DNA of 64,000 nt from CAZDBA01 sp965224765 (GCA_965224765.1 CBDDAC010000014.1:62001-126000); one strand, 5' to 3'; positions 36,705-46,117 are shown, counted from the first letter of the stretch. A program made the numbers and translations. Notes: generated by a model from the sequence alone, not told the origin.

Positions 36705-36744
36705 GCCCTCGACTTCCGGGTATGGAGTCGAGGGCTCCTTTTTT
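36705..36744 (+). terminator. Strong terminator of the RNA/protein unit
   Basis: GCCCTCGAC pairs with GTCGAGGGC, extended by TCC/GGA inside, followed by CTCC and six T at 36739-36744. Confidence 0.9.
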
Positions 36745-36968
36745 GCGCGAATGCGGATGAACGCGTCGCCTAGTCCAAGTTGGACTCGCCCATTGAGGCT
36801 GTGACTTTTTCAAAAAAGCCATAGCCTCTTTGGGTTGCAATTTACGTCCTCAAGAAACGCTGGGCCTCAACTGTTTTTTGCTGCAGAGCGGTTGTTGCCA
36901 TTTGCCCCAGACTTTCAGGACTTCCCGTCTTGGTAACATCCCCAACCCCAATCACCCTCGCAGAGCAC

Positions 36969-37000
36969 TGGGTGCCATGGCCTCGCTCGCGTGGCCATGT
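36969..37000. repeat. Palindromic interspersed repeat, copy C
   Basis: GGGTGCCATGGCC and, after TCGCTCGCGT, GGCCATG: a 7-bp stem with the family flank GGGTGCC on the left. Confidence 0.5.
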
Positions 37001-37062
37001 TCTTTTGACAATGGCTCGTTGGCGGCCTAAGCTTCGAAATCAACTCAATCGATTCTCGTTAA

Positions 37063-37097
37063 GGCATGCCCACGCGTTGCGAGGAGCATGGCACCCA
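37063..37097. repeat. Palindromic interspersed repeat, copy D
   Basis: GGCATGCCCACGCG then TTGCGAGGAGCATGGCACCC. Same family, opposite orientation to copy C 65 bases away. Confidence 0.55.
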
Positions 37098-37170
37098 AGA
37101 ATTCATCCAGCGTCGCAGCGTCGAAGAGTTAGCGAGGTTGATCGAGTTCGTTTCTTATTATCGAGGAAAT

Positions 37171-37992
37171 CTATTTGCTCCATTTTGCGCGAAGAGTTTC
37201 AACGAGTTCTTGATCGTCTTCATCGTGCAAGTGTTCCCAGGCGGGTTCACCTTCCCTGACCGGATAACATCCAAAGACGGGAAACGTAAAGTCGTCGATG
37301 GTCATGGTGATCCGACAAAGGACCTGGGAGGTTTCACCGTCATGAACATGTCCAAACACTTCAATTTGGCCCATCTTTGCCGATTGTCTCATATCCTTAA
37401 TTGAGAGGTCTTTCTCTAGGAAGTGGCTCTTCCTGGCAATGGTGGAAATCAAACGCAACGTGGGTTCGCTCAAAAGTTGGTACCAACGACCATCAATCTG
37501 TCTGCAACTGACTGGGCTTGGGCGAGGGAGGACCGTTCGAGTGATGACATGAATGGTATTAGGTGCTTCTTCAAGTTCACCAAGTATTTCCAGCTCTGCG
37601 TCTTTCATCGATTCCTCGAGTTCTGGATTCAGGGCCAACATCGTCTTCAGAAAGGTAAGCATTATTTCCGATCCGCTCGCTGCGGAAACGCTTGCTTTGT
37701 CCTCGAAGGGAGCAAGTAACTTTCGTATTTGTGCGACTTCCTCGTCTGGTTCCTCGTCGATAAAAACATCCAGAGCGAATTTCTTGAATCGTTCAAGTTC
37801 CTCTGGATGGAATAGCGAAACAAAGACTTCGAGTTCCTGGCTCTTGAGTGCTTCGAATGAAGCTCGCGCAACGGCTTGTGCGGAGGATTGATTCGCGGGA
37901 ATGTCTTGTGCAACGGAAGAACAAGAGGCGAGAAGAATTGCCAAAACTGTGAGTGCCGTGACGCGCATGGCGAGTTTGATAGAAGATGTCAT
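37171..37992 (-). CDS. Lipoprotein of unknown function
   Basis: 273 residues with lipobox LLASC (Cys at residue 24; ATG 37968 is another possible start). The mature part is acidic and helical (AQAVARASFEALKSQELEVF then VSLFHPEELERFKKF), followed by a beta-rich second half containing RPSPVSCRQIDGRWYQLL. This resembles NTF2-like or DUF4878-type stress lipoproteins only loosely. Export and membrane anchoring are clear; function is not. It is monocistronic. Confidence 0.7.
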   Translation of the reverse strand: MTSSIKLAMRVTALTVLAILLASCSSVAQDIPANQSSAQAVARASFEALKSQELEVFVSLFHPEELERFKKFALDVFIDEEPDEEVAQIRKLLAPFEDKASVSAASGSEIMLTFLKTMLALNPELEESMKDAELEILGELEEAPNTIHVITRTVLPRPSPVSCRQIDGRWYQLLSEPTLRLISTIARKSHFLEKDLSIKDMRQSAKMGQIEVFGHVHDGETSQVLCRITMTIDDFTFPVFGCYPVREGEPAWEHLHDEDDQELVETLRAKWSK

Positions 37993-38556
37993 TTGGCGTT
38001 CCTGGTGAGTTCTGTCGGTTGTACTTTACCCGAACTTTGCAGCTCGTATATTGAAGTTGCAGCCTCGGATTATAACGTATTGGAAATCGTAGTCTTGTTA
38101 CCTATTCGTGCCGCCAGTGTTGCCGGAACGCGAATTTTTGTTCGTCTAGCGGCGTAATGATAACGTGGGAATTTTCGTCCATCAGACCTGGGTTTCGGCA
38201 TTCCTCGGATTGCGCCATTTGCGAAATTCAGTTTACGTTGGAAGTTTTTTCATTGTTGACAATAACAAAACGCATGAAACGAAGGCCCCTGTAGCAAAGT
38301 GGGAGCTAGCGCCAGTCTCGGAGTGGAAGAAGAGCTGGCGACAGTCATTGGGACAATCGATCTAGAAGGATTTGAGAGTATGAGGCGTCAGTTGGGCCGA
38401 AGGTTCGCAAGAACCGTGGGTGGGTGCGTGGACGAAATGAATGAGTTTGGCTAAATTGTAGATGAGCCACGAAGTGTTAACCTTCTTGGTTTTTTGCGGT
38501 TGCATTCGCATGGGACGAAGAATCGCGCTCGAACACCAAAGCATGGACAAAATTTA
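37993..38556. other. Divergent non-coding region
   Basis: 564 bases between the lipoprotein gene and the prenyl synthase. An inverted repeat ATTGT-TG-ACAAT at 38252-38263 overlaps a TTGACA that could serve as a -35 box for the isoprenoid operon. No RNA gene was recognised. Confidence 0.45.
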
Positions 38557-39453
38557 ATGGCAGCCTCCCATGTCGAACTATTCCCCAAAGAAGTCCAAGA
38601 AGCTCAACAGCTGATTGACAAGCATCTTGATCGCTACTCTCAGTTCGATTCCGATTGCCCAGAAATCTTGCGCAAGGCGATTCAGTATTGCCTACTGGCT
38701 CCAGGAAAACGTCTTCGGCCGTTGCTGGCGTTGACCGCTGCCAAGATGTGCGGTGGTGAGATTGAGGACGCCATTCCCGGTGCATGTGCGGTAGAAATGA
38801 TCCATACCTATTCGTTAATCCATGACGATTTACCGGCGATGGATGACGATGATATCCGCCGTGGGCAGCCGACTTGCCATATCCAATTCGACGAGGCGAT
38901 AGCGATTTTGGCTGGTGATGCGTTGATTCCCAGAGCCTTCGAAATTCTCACAACCGAGTTGAAGGATCCGGCAACGATCGCCGATAGTTGTCGTGTCCTG
39001 GCCAAAGCCGCGGGGGCTTCCAACCTCGTCGGCGGGCAAGTTGACGATTTGGCTCATGAATTTGGCAACGGGGACCTTGAACTTTTGCAGCGAATTCACG
39101 ATCGGAAGACGGGGGCGCTTCTTGTTGTTAGCCTCCAATTGGGGGCGATTTCGGCGGGAGCGACCGCCGAACAACTGATCTCGTTGGAAAAATATGGAAA
39201 ACACCTCGGATTAGCGTTCCAAATCGTCGATGATCTGTTGGATTTACGGGGCGACCAAGTCAAGATGGGTAAACGGACGCAAAAGGATTCTCAGCAGGGC
39301 AAGCTGACGTATCCGGCAGTGCTTGGGGTTAGCGAAAGCGAATCCCGTGCACAACAAATGGCAGATGTTGCAATTGATTCGCTTCAGCCTTTTGGAGCGT
39401 CCGCTGAGCCACTGATTTTTCTAGCTAAATTTGTAGTTGAAAGATCCCAATGA
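38557..39453 (+). CDS. ispA: Short-chain polyprenyl diphosphate synthase
   Basis: 298 residues from ATG 38557. It condenses IPP with allylic diphosphates to farnesyl or geranylgeranyl diphosphate. First Asp-rich motif DDLPAMDDDDIRRG, with the insertion typical of bacterial FPP synthases (DDxxxxD). Second motif FQIVDDLLDLRGD; GKRLRPLLAL binds the diphosphate. Its stop overlaps the dxs start as ATGA, so supply of precursor and its use are co-translated. Chain length cannot be decided by eye, so the symbol is tentative. Confidence 0.92.
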   Translation: MAASHVELFPKEVQEAQQLIDKHLDRYSQFDSDCPEILRKAIQYCLLAPGKRLRPLLALTAAKMCGGEIEDAIPGACAVEMIHTYSLIHDDLPAMDDDDIRRGQPTCHIQFDEAIAILAGDALIPRAFEILTTELKDPATIADSCRVLAKAAGASNLVGGQVDDLAHEFGNGDLELLQRIHDRKTGALLVVSLQLGAISAGATAEQLISLEKYGKHLGLAFQIVDDLLDLRGDQVKMGKRTQKDSQQGKLTYPAVLGVSESESRAQQMADVAIDSLQPFGASAEPLIFLAKFVVERSQ

Positions 39454-41387
39454 CCCGAAACGAAAACGTTATGAAAAAAATTCTTCCGAATATCAATTCT
39501 CCGATGGAGCTGCATGACATGTCGATCAAGCAGCTTCAGCAGGTCGCTGATGAGATTCGCGAAACACTTTGTGGGCTGCTAAGTCTTCGTGCAGCTCATT
39601 TCGCTTCCAACCTCGGGGTCGTTGAGCTAACCCTTGCGCTGCACAGTACTTTTGACTTTCGCAGCGATCGTCTTGTCTGGGACACGGGACACCAGATCTA
39701 CCCCCAAAAATTGATCACTGGCCGCTACGACGAATTCAAGACCATTCGCACCAAGGGCGGATTGATGGGGTATCCCAATCCGAATGAAAGTGAATATGAC
39801 CTGTTCATGACAGGCCACGCAGGATGTAGTGTTTCCTCGGTTGTCGGTCTGCGGAGCGGTGATGATTTGATGGGGCGCAAGGATAACCATGCGATCGCAG
39901 TCATCGGTGATGGCGCATTTCCCTCGGGGATCGTTTTCGAAGCGATCAACAATGCCAGTCACATGAAGAGCAAGCTACTTGTGATTCTGAACGACAATGA
40001 GATGTCGATCTGCCCGCGAGTAGGTGGTTTGGCAAGCTACCTGGATAAACTTCGCACCAATCCCTTCTATACCGGGCTGAAAAACGAAGTCGTTAATATC
40101 CTCAATAAAGTCCCCATGTTTGGTGATCCGACTGAACGGATGTTGGCTCAAATCAAAGAGGGCGTCAAAGCTGGTTTGCACGGCGGCATGATGTTCGAAG
40201 ATTTGGGATTCAAGTATTTCGGTCCCATCGATGGGCATAATGTTCAGGTCGTCAAAAAGTATCTCAATATGGTGCGAGATATCGACGGTCCAGTATTGCT
40301 TCATTGCATTACCAAGAAAGGTCATGGTTTCAAGCCTGCCGCTGAAGATCCCGTCTATTTTCACACACCACCCGCATTTGAACTTGATGGTGAAACCCCG
40401 GTTCCCAAACCGTCGGCCAGTAACAAGGCATATACTCACCACGCTCGAGATGCGATCGCCGATCAGCTTCGTCACAACGAAAAGGTAACCGTTATTACTG
40501 CGGCCATGTGTCAGGGCAATAAACTGGAGCCGGTTCGAGAAGAGTTTCCCGATCGATTTTTCGACGTGGGGATCTGTGAATCGCACGCCGTTGCATTTGC
40601 AGCGGGACAGTGCAAAACGGGTTTGCGGCCGATCGTCGATATCTACAGTACCTTCCTGCAACGGAGTTACGACCAGATATTCCAAGAGGTTTGCCTGCAA
40701 GATTTGCCTGTTGTCTTTACGATGGACCGTGCTGGATTGACGGCACCTGACGGCCCGACTCACCATGGTACGTTCGATATCGGGTACATGCGGATCTTCC
40801 CCAATATGGTTGTGATGCTTCCAGGTGATGCGAACGATATTGGTGCGATGCTTGATTTTGCGGTGAAACATGATCATCCGTCGTCTTTGCGGTATCCAAA
40901 AACCAACGCGGAAGAGATCCAGCGAGAACTTCAACCTGTTGAACTGGGGAAATCTGAAATTCTCAGCTGGGGCCAGGACGCTGTAATCATTAGCGCCGGG
41001 ACTCAATTGGCCGAGTGCATGAAGGCTGCAGAGACTCTTCGTGAAGAAGGTTTTGACGTTGGTGTGGTGAATGCTCGATTCGTTAAACCCATGGATCAAG
41101 AGATGGTCCAACGTGCCTTGACCGAAACGAAAGTGGTTGTGACCGTTGAAGAGGGCATGTTGATGGGAGGCTTTGGCAGTGCAATGCTGGAAGTCGCCAA
41201 TGAACTTCAGTTGAATGCCAGCCACGTCCAACGAATCGGAATCCCAGATATGTTTGTCGAGCACGGAACGCGCGAAGAATTGCATCGCGATCTGAAAATC
41301 GACGCAATGGGAATCGCAGAGCGTTGCCGCAACGGTTTCAATGATCAAAACGTTTCGTCTTCCATGACTGAAAGAGCAGCTCGCTAG
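39450..41387 (+). CDS. dxs: 1-deoxy-D-xylulose-5-phosphate synthase
   Basis: 645 residues. Thiamine-diphosphate enzyme that joins pyruvate and glyceraldehyde-3-phosphate, the entry of the MEP isoprenoid route. Landmarks: LVWDTGHQIYPQKLITGRYD, the TPP site VIGDGAFPSGIVFEAINNA and LNDNEMSICPRVGG. The transketolase pyrimidine domain has DVGICESHAVAFAAGQ and DRAGLTAPDGPTHHGTFD. The usual GHSSTSIS loop reads GHAGCSVS here. ATGA overlap with the prenyl synthase gene. Confidence 0.94.
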   Translation: MTRNENVMKKILPNINSPMELHDMSIKQLQQVADEIRETLCGLLSLRAAHFASNLGVVELTLALHSTFDFRSDRLVWDTGHQIYPQKLITGRYDEFKTIRTKGGLMGYPNPNESEYDLFMTGHAGCSVSSVVGLRSGDDLMGRKDNHAIAVIGDGAFPSGIVFEAINNASHMKSKLLVILNDNEMSICPRVGGLASYLDKLRTNPFYTGLKNEVVNILNKVPMFGDPTERMLAQIKEGVKAGLHGGMMFEDLGFKYFGPIDGHNVQVVKKYLNMVRDIDGPVLLHCITKKGHGFKPAAEDPVYFHTPPAFELDGETPVPKPSASNKAYTHHARDAIADQLRHNEKVTVITAAMCQGNKLEPVREEFPDRFFDVGICESHAVAFAAGQCKTGLRPIVDIYSTFLQRSYDQIFQEVCLQDLPVVFTMDRAGLTAPDGPTHHGTFDIGYMRIFPNMVVMLPGDANDIGAMLDFAVKHDHPSSLRYPKTNAEEIQRELQPVELGKSEILSWGQDAVIISAGTQLAECMKAAETLREEGFDVGVVNARFVKPMDQEMVQRALTETKVVVTVEEGMLMGGFGSAMLEVANELQLNASHVQRIGIPDMFVEHGTREELHRDLKIDAMGIAERCRNGFNDQNVSSSMTERAAR

Positions 41388-41499
41388 AGTGTGTTTTGCA
41401 TAAAGGTAGCGGATTTTTCGTCGTTTCACTTGCAAGATACTGCGAAGAGACGCTCTAGGTATTTGCAACCTGCACGAGTCCAGATACTGAAAGTTGTTG

Positions 41500-42372
41500 A
41501 TGTTGGATGCCAAGACAAAGCTCGAGCGAATCAAAACGATTGTTTTGGGGTCAGGGGATCGTCGTCCCCACATTATCAAGCAGTTGGAAAATTTGAGACC
41601 CATTATCGAGCAGTTTGCCGATATCGTAATTGAGGATTTTGACTACCACTCAGAACTGGACAGCTACGATGCGGATATGGCAATCGTGCTGGGTGGTGAT
41701 GGTTCCATTTTGAGAGCTGCCAAGCAGATGAAGCATCGACAGCTTCCTGTCTTGGGGGTGAATCTTGGCAAGTTGGGATTCCTTGCGGACGTCCAGCCAA
41801 TCGAACTTGAGCAGTCGCTGCGATGTATTTTGAATGCTCGCTATCAACTGATTGATCATTTGATGATGCAGTGCCAGGTGTTTGAAAATGACACGTTGGT
41901 CGCCGAAGGCTTGGGCCTCAATGAACTGGCAATTCTGAGCGGTCCGCCATTCGATATTCAGCAAATGGATTTGATGGTGGATGGAATGTTGGCCACATCC
42001 TATTCCTGCGATGGGTTGATTGTGAGCACGCCTGTTGGGAGTACGGCCCACAATCTCTCTGCTGGCGGCCCAATTTTGCGAAAAAATTTGCAAGCATTTG
42101 TGATATCACCTATCAGTCCCCATACGCTGACCGTTCGCCCAATTGTCGATACCGCGGACCGTGTTTTTGACATTATCGTACGCCAGGCCAACGATTCGAC
42201 TTGTGCTGTTTTGGACGGACAGGTGATTTGCGGTCTTACGCCTCATCATCGAGTAAGGATTTGCCGTGCGAATTCGGTCTTTCAATTGATCCAGATTCAA
42301 GGCAATAATTACTATCAGACGCTTTCGGAAAAGCTTGGTTGGGACGGAAGCGCTCTCAAAAAACCAACTTAA
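41500..42372 (+). CDS. nadK: NAD kinase
   Basis: 290 residues from ATG 41500 (two in-frame TTG codons precede it). Phosphorylates NAD to NADP. The signature GGDGS is in MAIVLGGDGSILRAAKQ, the NE/D region in LGLNELAILSG, and the Gly-rich motif in DGLIVSTPVGSTAHNLSAGG. NADPH feeds the MEP route encoded just upstream. It lies 112 bases behind dxs on the same strand. Confidence 0.95.
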   Translation: MLDAKTKLERIKTIVLGSGDRRPHIIKQLENLRPIIEQFADIVIEDFDYHSELDSYDADMAIVLGGDGSILRAAKQMKHRQLPVLGVNLGKLGFLADVQPIELEQSLRCILNARYQLIDHLMMQCQVFENDTLVAEGLGLNELAILSGPPFDIQQMDLMVDGMLATSYSCDGLIVSTPVGSTAHNLSAGGPILRKNLQAFVISPISPHTLTVRPIVDTADRVFDIIVRQANDSTCAVLDGQVICGLTPHHRVRICRANSVFQLIQIQGNNYYQTLSEKLGWDGSALKKPT

Positions 42373-42461
42373 CGGTCTGCACCTAAGGTGTAGGCCAAAA
42401 TTGCTGGAATGCCTGCCACAGCACCGCAGGCCAGAATTGATACTTTCGCATGGAGGCGATG

Positions 42462-43427
42462 ATGAATAGCCCACTTTGGACAAAGGTTTTTTGCGTTGCG
42501 TGCACCTGCGCATCTCTACTCGCAACCGTAGGCGTTGGACAAGACAGCACCGAAGAGGCGATTCAACGGACTGCAGCCAACTTGGCCAGGCAGCAAAAGT
42601 ACCAATTGCAATACAAGATGAAGGTGGGCGACGTTTACCGATGGGCCTCTGATCACTCTGAGTCCTCAAGAACTCAAATTGCGGGAGAGACCGATAACCA
42701 GTCATCTCGTGCTCGCGCGAGCGTATATTGGGAAGTCAAGGGAGTCGACTCCAAGGGCGACGCTACATTCATTTTTCAGATTGATTCAGTGGATATGTGG
42801 CAGCAAAAGAATGATGAGAATCCGATTTCGTTTAACAGTGAAACGGACACCAAAGCACCTATCGATTACGAAGTATTCAACCAGGGAGTCGGTACACCCA
42901 TTACCAAAACCGTCATCACTGCCAAGGGGCAAATCCTTGATCGTCAAGACTATGTCAAACAAGCGAAAATCGGTTTGTCAAAAATGACCATTTTGCCATT
43001 GCCCAAGAACTCCGTGGCCGTGGGGCATCAGTGGTATATGCCGGGGAGTCTTTCCGCCAAGGACGAAGATGGTGTAACGAGACATCTTGATACCCGAGTT
43101 CACTATTCACTGGAAAAAGTGATTGACAACAAAGCGTACATTTCATTTCAAACCGAAGTTCTGACTCCGATCAGCAGCAACCGCATTCGGTCACAGATCA
43201 TGCAGAACATGGCGATGGGGCATGCTGTGTTTGATATTGGACTTGGGTTGGTGGTTCGTCGTGAAGTGGAGTGGAATGAAACGGTTCAAGGATTTCAAGG
43301 ACCTGGTAGTTTTTTGAAATACAATGCTCGTTATTCGGAGCGATATGTTGATCCCAACGTGCAAAAGCTCAAGGTCGCCAAAGTGAAGATCAAACAGTTG
43401 GACGATGAACCGATTCTGAGACGTTAG
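42462..43427 (+). CDS. Secreted protein of unknown function
   Basis: 321 residues from ATG 42462, five bases after GGAGG; two earlier in-frame ATG codons are less well placed. Signal peptide with a Cys-rich core (FCVACTCASLLATVGVGQ). The mature part looks beta-rich: YQLQYKMKVGDVYRWASDH, GDATFIFQIDSVDMWQQ and LPLPKNSVAVGHQWYMPG. This pattern, a helix then repeated strands about conversion of inputs, recurs in planctomycete secreted proteins without known role. No catalytic motif seen. Confidence 0.75.
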   Translation: MNSPLWTKVFCVACTCASLLATVGVGQDSTEEAIQRTAANLARQQKYQLQYKMKVGDVYRWASDHSESSRTQIAGETDNQSSRARASVYWEVKGVDSKGDATFIFQIDSVDMWQQKNDENPISFNSETDTKAPIDYEVFNQGVGTPITKTVITAKGQILDRQDYVKQAKIGLSKMTILPLPKNSVAVGHQWYMPGSLSAKDEDGVTRHLDTRVHYSLEKVIDNKAYISFQTEVLTPISSNRIRSQIMQNMAMGHAVFDIGLGLVVRREVEWNETVQGFQGPGSFLKYNARYSERYVDPNVQKLKVAKVKIKQLDDEPILRR

Positions 43428-43543
43428 ACTCTGTCTCGCAATTGGGAGGTTGAGGCAGAGGCACCTGCCGAAAATTCGTTGTTTCTCGGCTCGTTGAGAT
43501 TTGGGCCTCGCATGACCAACCTACAACCAACCCATGCGATTGG

Positions 43544-44578
43544 TTATTCGATTGCGCCGCCGCAACCTGAACCTGAACCGGCCGCACAACCAAAGCAATG
43601 CCTCGCTGTGACGATTCTCCGTTTGGCGAGTGAAGAGAGATCCAGTTCCGAAATTTCTCGCGGCAAACCATCCGCCAAGGGCATCTCAAGCATCTGGTTG
43701 AAGTCACAGTCAAACAGTCGTCCGTCCCAACCAACGCTCAATGTGTTTCGGCACATAACACCGGAAACAATGGCTGGATTGAATGCGTTGACCAGAGTTT
43801 CCAAATAGGACTCCAGGTTTCCATTATCAAGCAGATCTTCCATATATCTACTGATTGGCATGTTAGTAATCGTGAAAAGTCGATTGAATCGAACACCGTA
43901 CTCATCCCACAAAACTTGCTTGTACTTGGCTTCCAGATCAGCTTGATTTGGAGGGAGTGAGTTACCCACTGGATTGAAAACCAGTGACAGCGTGAGCCCG
44001 GAGTCAGGTTGACCATAGCCCACGTCGTTAAGTCGTTTCAGTGCCTTCAGTGATTTTTGGAAAGCTCCATCGCCTCGCTGTGAGTCACAGTTCTCCTCAA
44101 GGTAGCAAGGCAACGAGGCAACGACTTCGACTTGATTTTCGGCAAGGAATTCGGGCAAATCCGTGTGTCCATTTGCGAGCAGGATTGTCAGATTGCATCG
44201 ATCGATTACGTGACAATTGGCCTTTCGGGCCTCAGAAACGAAATACCGAAAGTCCGGGTTCATTTCCGGGGCACCACCGGTCAAATCGACCGTCTGCAAA
44301 TTGAGATCATGAATCACACGTAAGCAGTGGTCGATGGTCGAACGATCCATGATTTCGCGTCGATCAGGACCTGCGTCGACATGACAGTGACGACAAGTCA
44401 TGTTGCACATCTTGCCAACGTTGACTTGAAGAATTTCAATGCCCGCAGACTCAAGGACGGGAAGGCTATGCTTTTCCAGATGCCCAGCAAATGTTGGGAA
44501 CCTACTCTGTTCTTCAAGAACCTTGCATTGGTTTTTGGCGTTGGCCAATTCGCTTTGGCGGCGCTTGAGCGATAGCAT
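43544..44578 (-). CDS. arsS: Radical SAM protein of arsenosugar synthesis
   Basis: 344 residues from ATG 44578 (TTG 44593 upstream). The [4Fe-4S] motif CNMTCRHCHVDAGPDR is near residue 60, with the SAM motif VDLTGGAPEMNP after it. A C-terminal Cys-rich DUF3641 domain reads MCRNTLSVGWDGRLFDCDFN and HCFGCAAGSGSGCGG. ArsS adds an adenosyl-derived group to dimethylarsenic on the way to arsenosugars. It lies 95 bases behind the arsM-like gene, which supplies its substrate. Confidence 0.9.
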   Translation of the reverse strand: MLSLKRRQSELANAKNQCKVLEEQSRFPTFAGHLEKHSLPVLESAGIEILQVNVGKMCNMTCRHCHVDAGPDRREIMDRSTIDHCLRVIHDLNLQTVDLTGGAPEMNPDFRYFVSEARKANCHVIDRCNLTILLANGHTDLPEFLAENQVEVVASLPCYLEENCDSQRGDGAFQKSLKALKRLNDVGYGQPDSGLTLSLVFNPVGNSLPPNQADLEAKYKQVLWDEYGVRFNRLFTITNMPISRYMEDLLDNGNLESYLETLVNAFNPAIVSGVMCRNTLSVGWDGRLFDCDFNQMLEMPLADGLPREISELDLSSLAKRRIVTARHCFGCAAGSGSGCGGAIE

Positions 44579-44673
44579 TGGGAGTTTGTTCAACGGAGCA
44601 ACTTTCCAGGCGAATGATACAAATGATTGCGATTCGCGGCGTTTTTAAAGCACGCGTTCGCCGATAAAGGTTT

Positions 44674-45846
44674 TCAGCAACAACTGTTTCCACCACAGCA
44701 ATCACCATCGACGGTGGGAAGCTGGAAGGTACTGCCTTTGGTTTCGCCCGGTTCGCGAATATTCCAGTTGCTGCAATCGCTCATCAGTTGGGCTTCTGAC
44801 ATCGGAATCTCATTTGCTGGTTTTAGAAACTCAAATTGATCTCGATAGGGAGATTCCTGAAGCATACGGAATGTGCGGTCACAAATCGCCATTCGTTGCC
44901 CTCGAAAATAGGTATGGCCTTCGTCATCATCAACCTGACTGAAGGGGCCTTTGTAAATGACTGCCTGCATGCGATCGTAGCAGGGTTCCGAATGGTTTTT
45001 GAATGCCAGGAGGGTAACGCTGCGGAACTCAATCCCGCCGATGACTTGCCACGGCTCTGCTTGTCGTTTATCAATGGTCATCCCGTAGAACCCCGCGTCC
45101 AGAAACCGCTGAGCAAACAAGTCTTCGCGCCAGGCACCTGAAATGCAGCCCGACCAAAGTTCAGCGTCTTTTTGCATGGATTCTGGAATGTCCTCGTCGG
45201 AAACAATATCGCTGATCGCGGCAAGTCCACCGGGTCGAAGAACGCGATTGATTTCACGGAACAGTTGGTCGCGATCCGAGGGGTTCACGAGATTCAATAC
45301 GCAATTCGATACGACACAGTCGACACTGTTGTCAGGTATCATTGTCATTTGAGAACGAAGTTGGTTCTGCAGGGTTACCAGTTCCACGGCACCGCCGGGA
45401 GTCGCCGCATCAATTTCTTTGGCTTGTTGGGCAAATAAGTCCAGGTCGAGAGCCAAATCCTGAATTTGTCCACATCGAAAATCGATGTTGTCGAAACCAA
45501 TCCTTTCGGCGACCACGGGTTGGCTTTTCCGAGCCAGGTCGAGCATGTCCTGATTGCAGTCGACGCCGATGACCTTCCCTTCTTTTCCCACAAGTTGAGA
45601 AATGATGAAGCATAGTTTTCCGCCACCTGAACCGAGATCAACGACCGTATCGCCTGGTTTTACGTAGGGGCTGGGATCACCACAGCCGTAATCTCGGTCG
45701 ATTACTTCCTGAGGCACGACTTCGAGGAGCTTGGTATCGTAAACGACGGGGCAACAAAGGGCGGCTTCGCGTTCTTTGGAGGCAGCAGAGTACCGCTCAC
45801 GGACACATTCTTCAGTTTCGTTCGGATCAGGGTTAACGGTTGTCAC
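44674..45846 (-). CDS. arsM: Arsenite methyltransferase
   Basis: 390 residues; GTG start at 45846, as no ATG lies near. SAM-binding motif I is VVDLGSGGGKLCFIIS, motif II VIGVDCNQDMLDLARK, post-I SVDCVVSNCVLNLV. Arsenic-binding Cys positions include LCCPVVYD, VVSNCVLN and SGCISGAW. The C-terminal DUF1698-like extension ends in DGDCCGGNSCC, extra thiols that could trap As(III). The enzyme methylates As(III) stepwise; with arsS behind it, products probably go to arsenosugars and not to volatile arsines. Confidence 0.92.
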   Translation of the reverse strand: MTTVNPDPNETEECVRERYSAASKEREAALCCPVVYDTKLLEVVPQEVIDRDYGCGDPSPYVKPGDTVVDLGSGGGKLCFIISQLVGKEGKVIGVDCNQDMLDLARKSQPVVAERIGFDNIDFRCGQIQDLALDLDLFAQQAKEIDAATPGGAVELVTLQNQLRSQMTMIPDNSVDCVVSNCVLNLVNPSDRDQLFREINRVLRPGGLAAISDIVSDEDIPESMQKDAELWSGCISGAWREDLFAQRFLDAGFYGMTIDKRQAEPWQVIGGIEFRSVTLLAFKNHSEPCYDRMQAVIYKGPFSQVDDDEGHTYFRGQRMAICDRTFRMLQESPYRDQFEFLKPANEIPMSEAQLMSDCSNWNIREPGETKGSTFQLPTVDGDCCGGNSCC

Positions 45847-46117
45847 TTGGCTCTGCCTGCTATTCTACGTTTACAAATAATTTGCTGGAGGTCGAACGTA
45901 ACTGCGCTCAATTCCTTACAGAGGATTATCGCAAAATCCAGGAATTTGGATACCTGTGTGCCTCAGGAGCGGCAATATCCCCAAAAGGACCTTGGTTACG
46001 CCAAGACGTCCTAAGTTGGGCTTCCCAGGAGTCTAAGTAGGCTTATCGCCCGTCATTTGATGTGCTCAGATTCCACAATTCCGCGCGAGTCGATCCTGCA
46101 TTATCTGCAGTAGCTAC

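Larger units (their letters stand above)
36745..37170. other. Non-coding spacer with two repeat copies
   Basis: About 425 bases between the terminator and the stop of the lipoprotein gene. Two inverted-facing copies of the palindromic repeat (36969-37000 and 37063-37097) lie here. No gene with family resemblance was found. Confidence 0.55.

Noticed and set aside
36253..36744. Group I intron in permuted-exon order around the tRNA halves
   Set aside because: A coding gene ends directly before the first half and only about 60 bases separate the two units, too little for intron halves.
36253..36744. Two-piece (permuted) tmRNA
   Set aside because: No tag-peptide frame and none of the tmRNA end sequences; there are two separate tRNA-like units.
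39975..41603. 542-codon frame antisense to dxs
   Set aside because: Mirror of the dxs reading frame; rich in His, Phe and Ile with no family resemblance. Long antisense frames are common opposite conserved genes.
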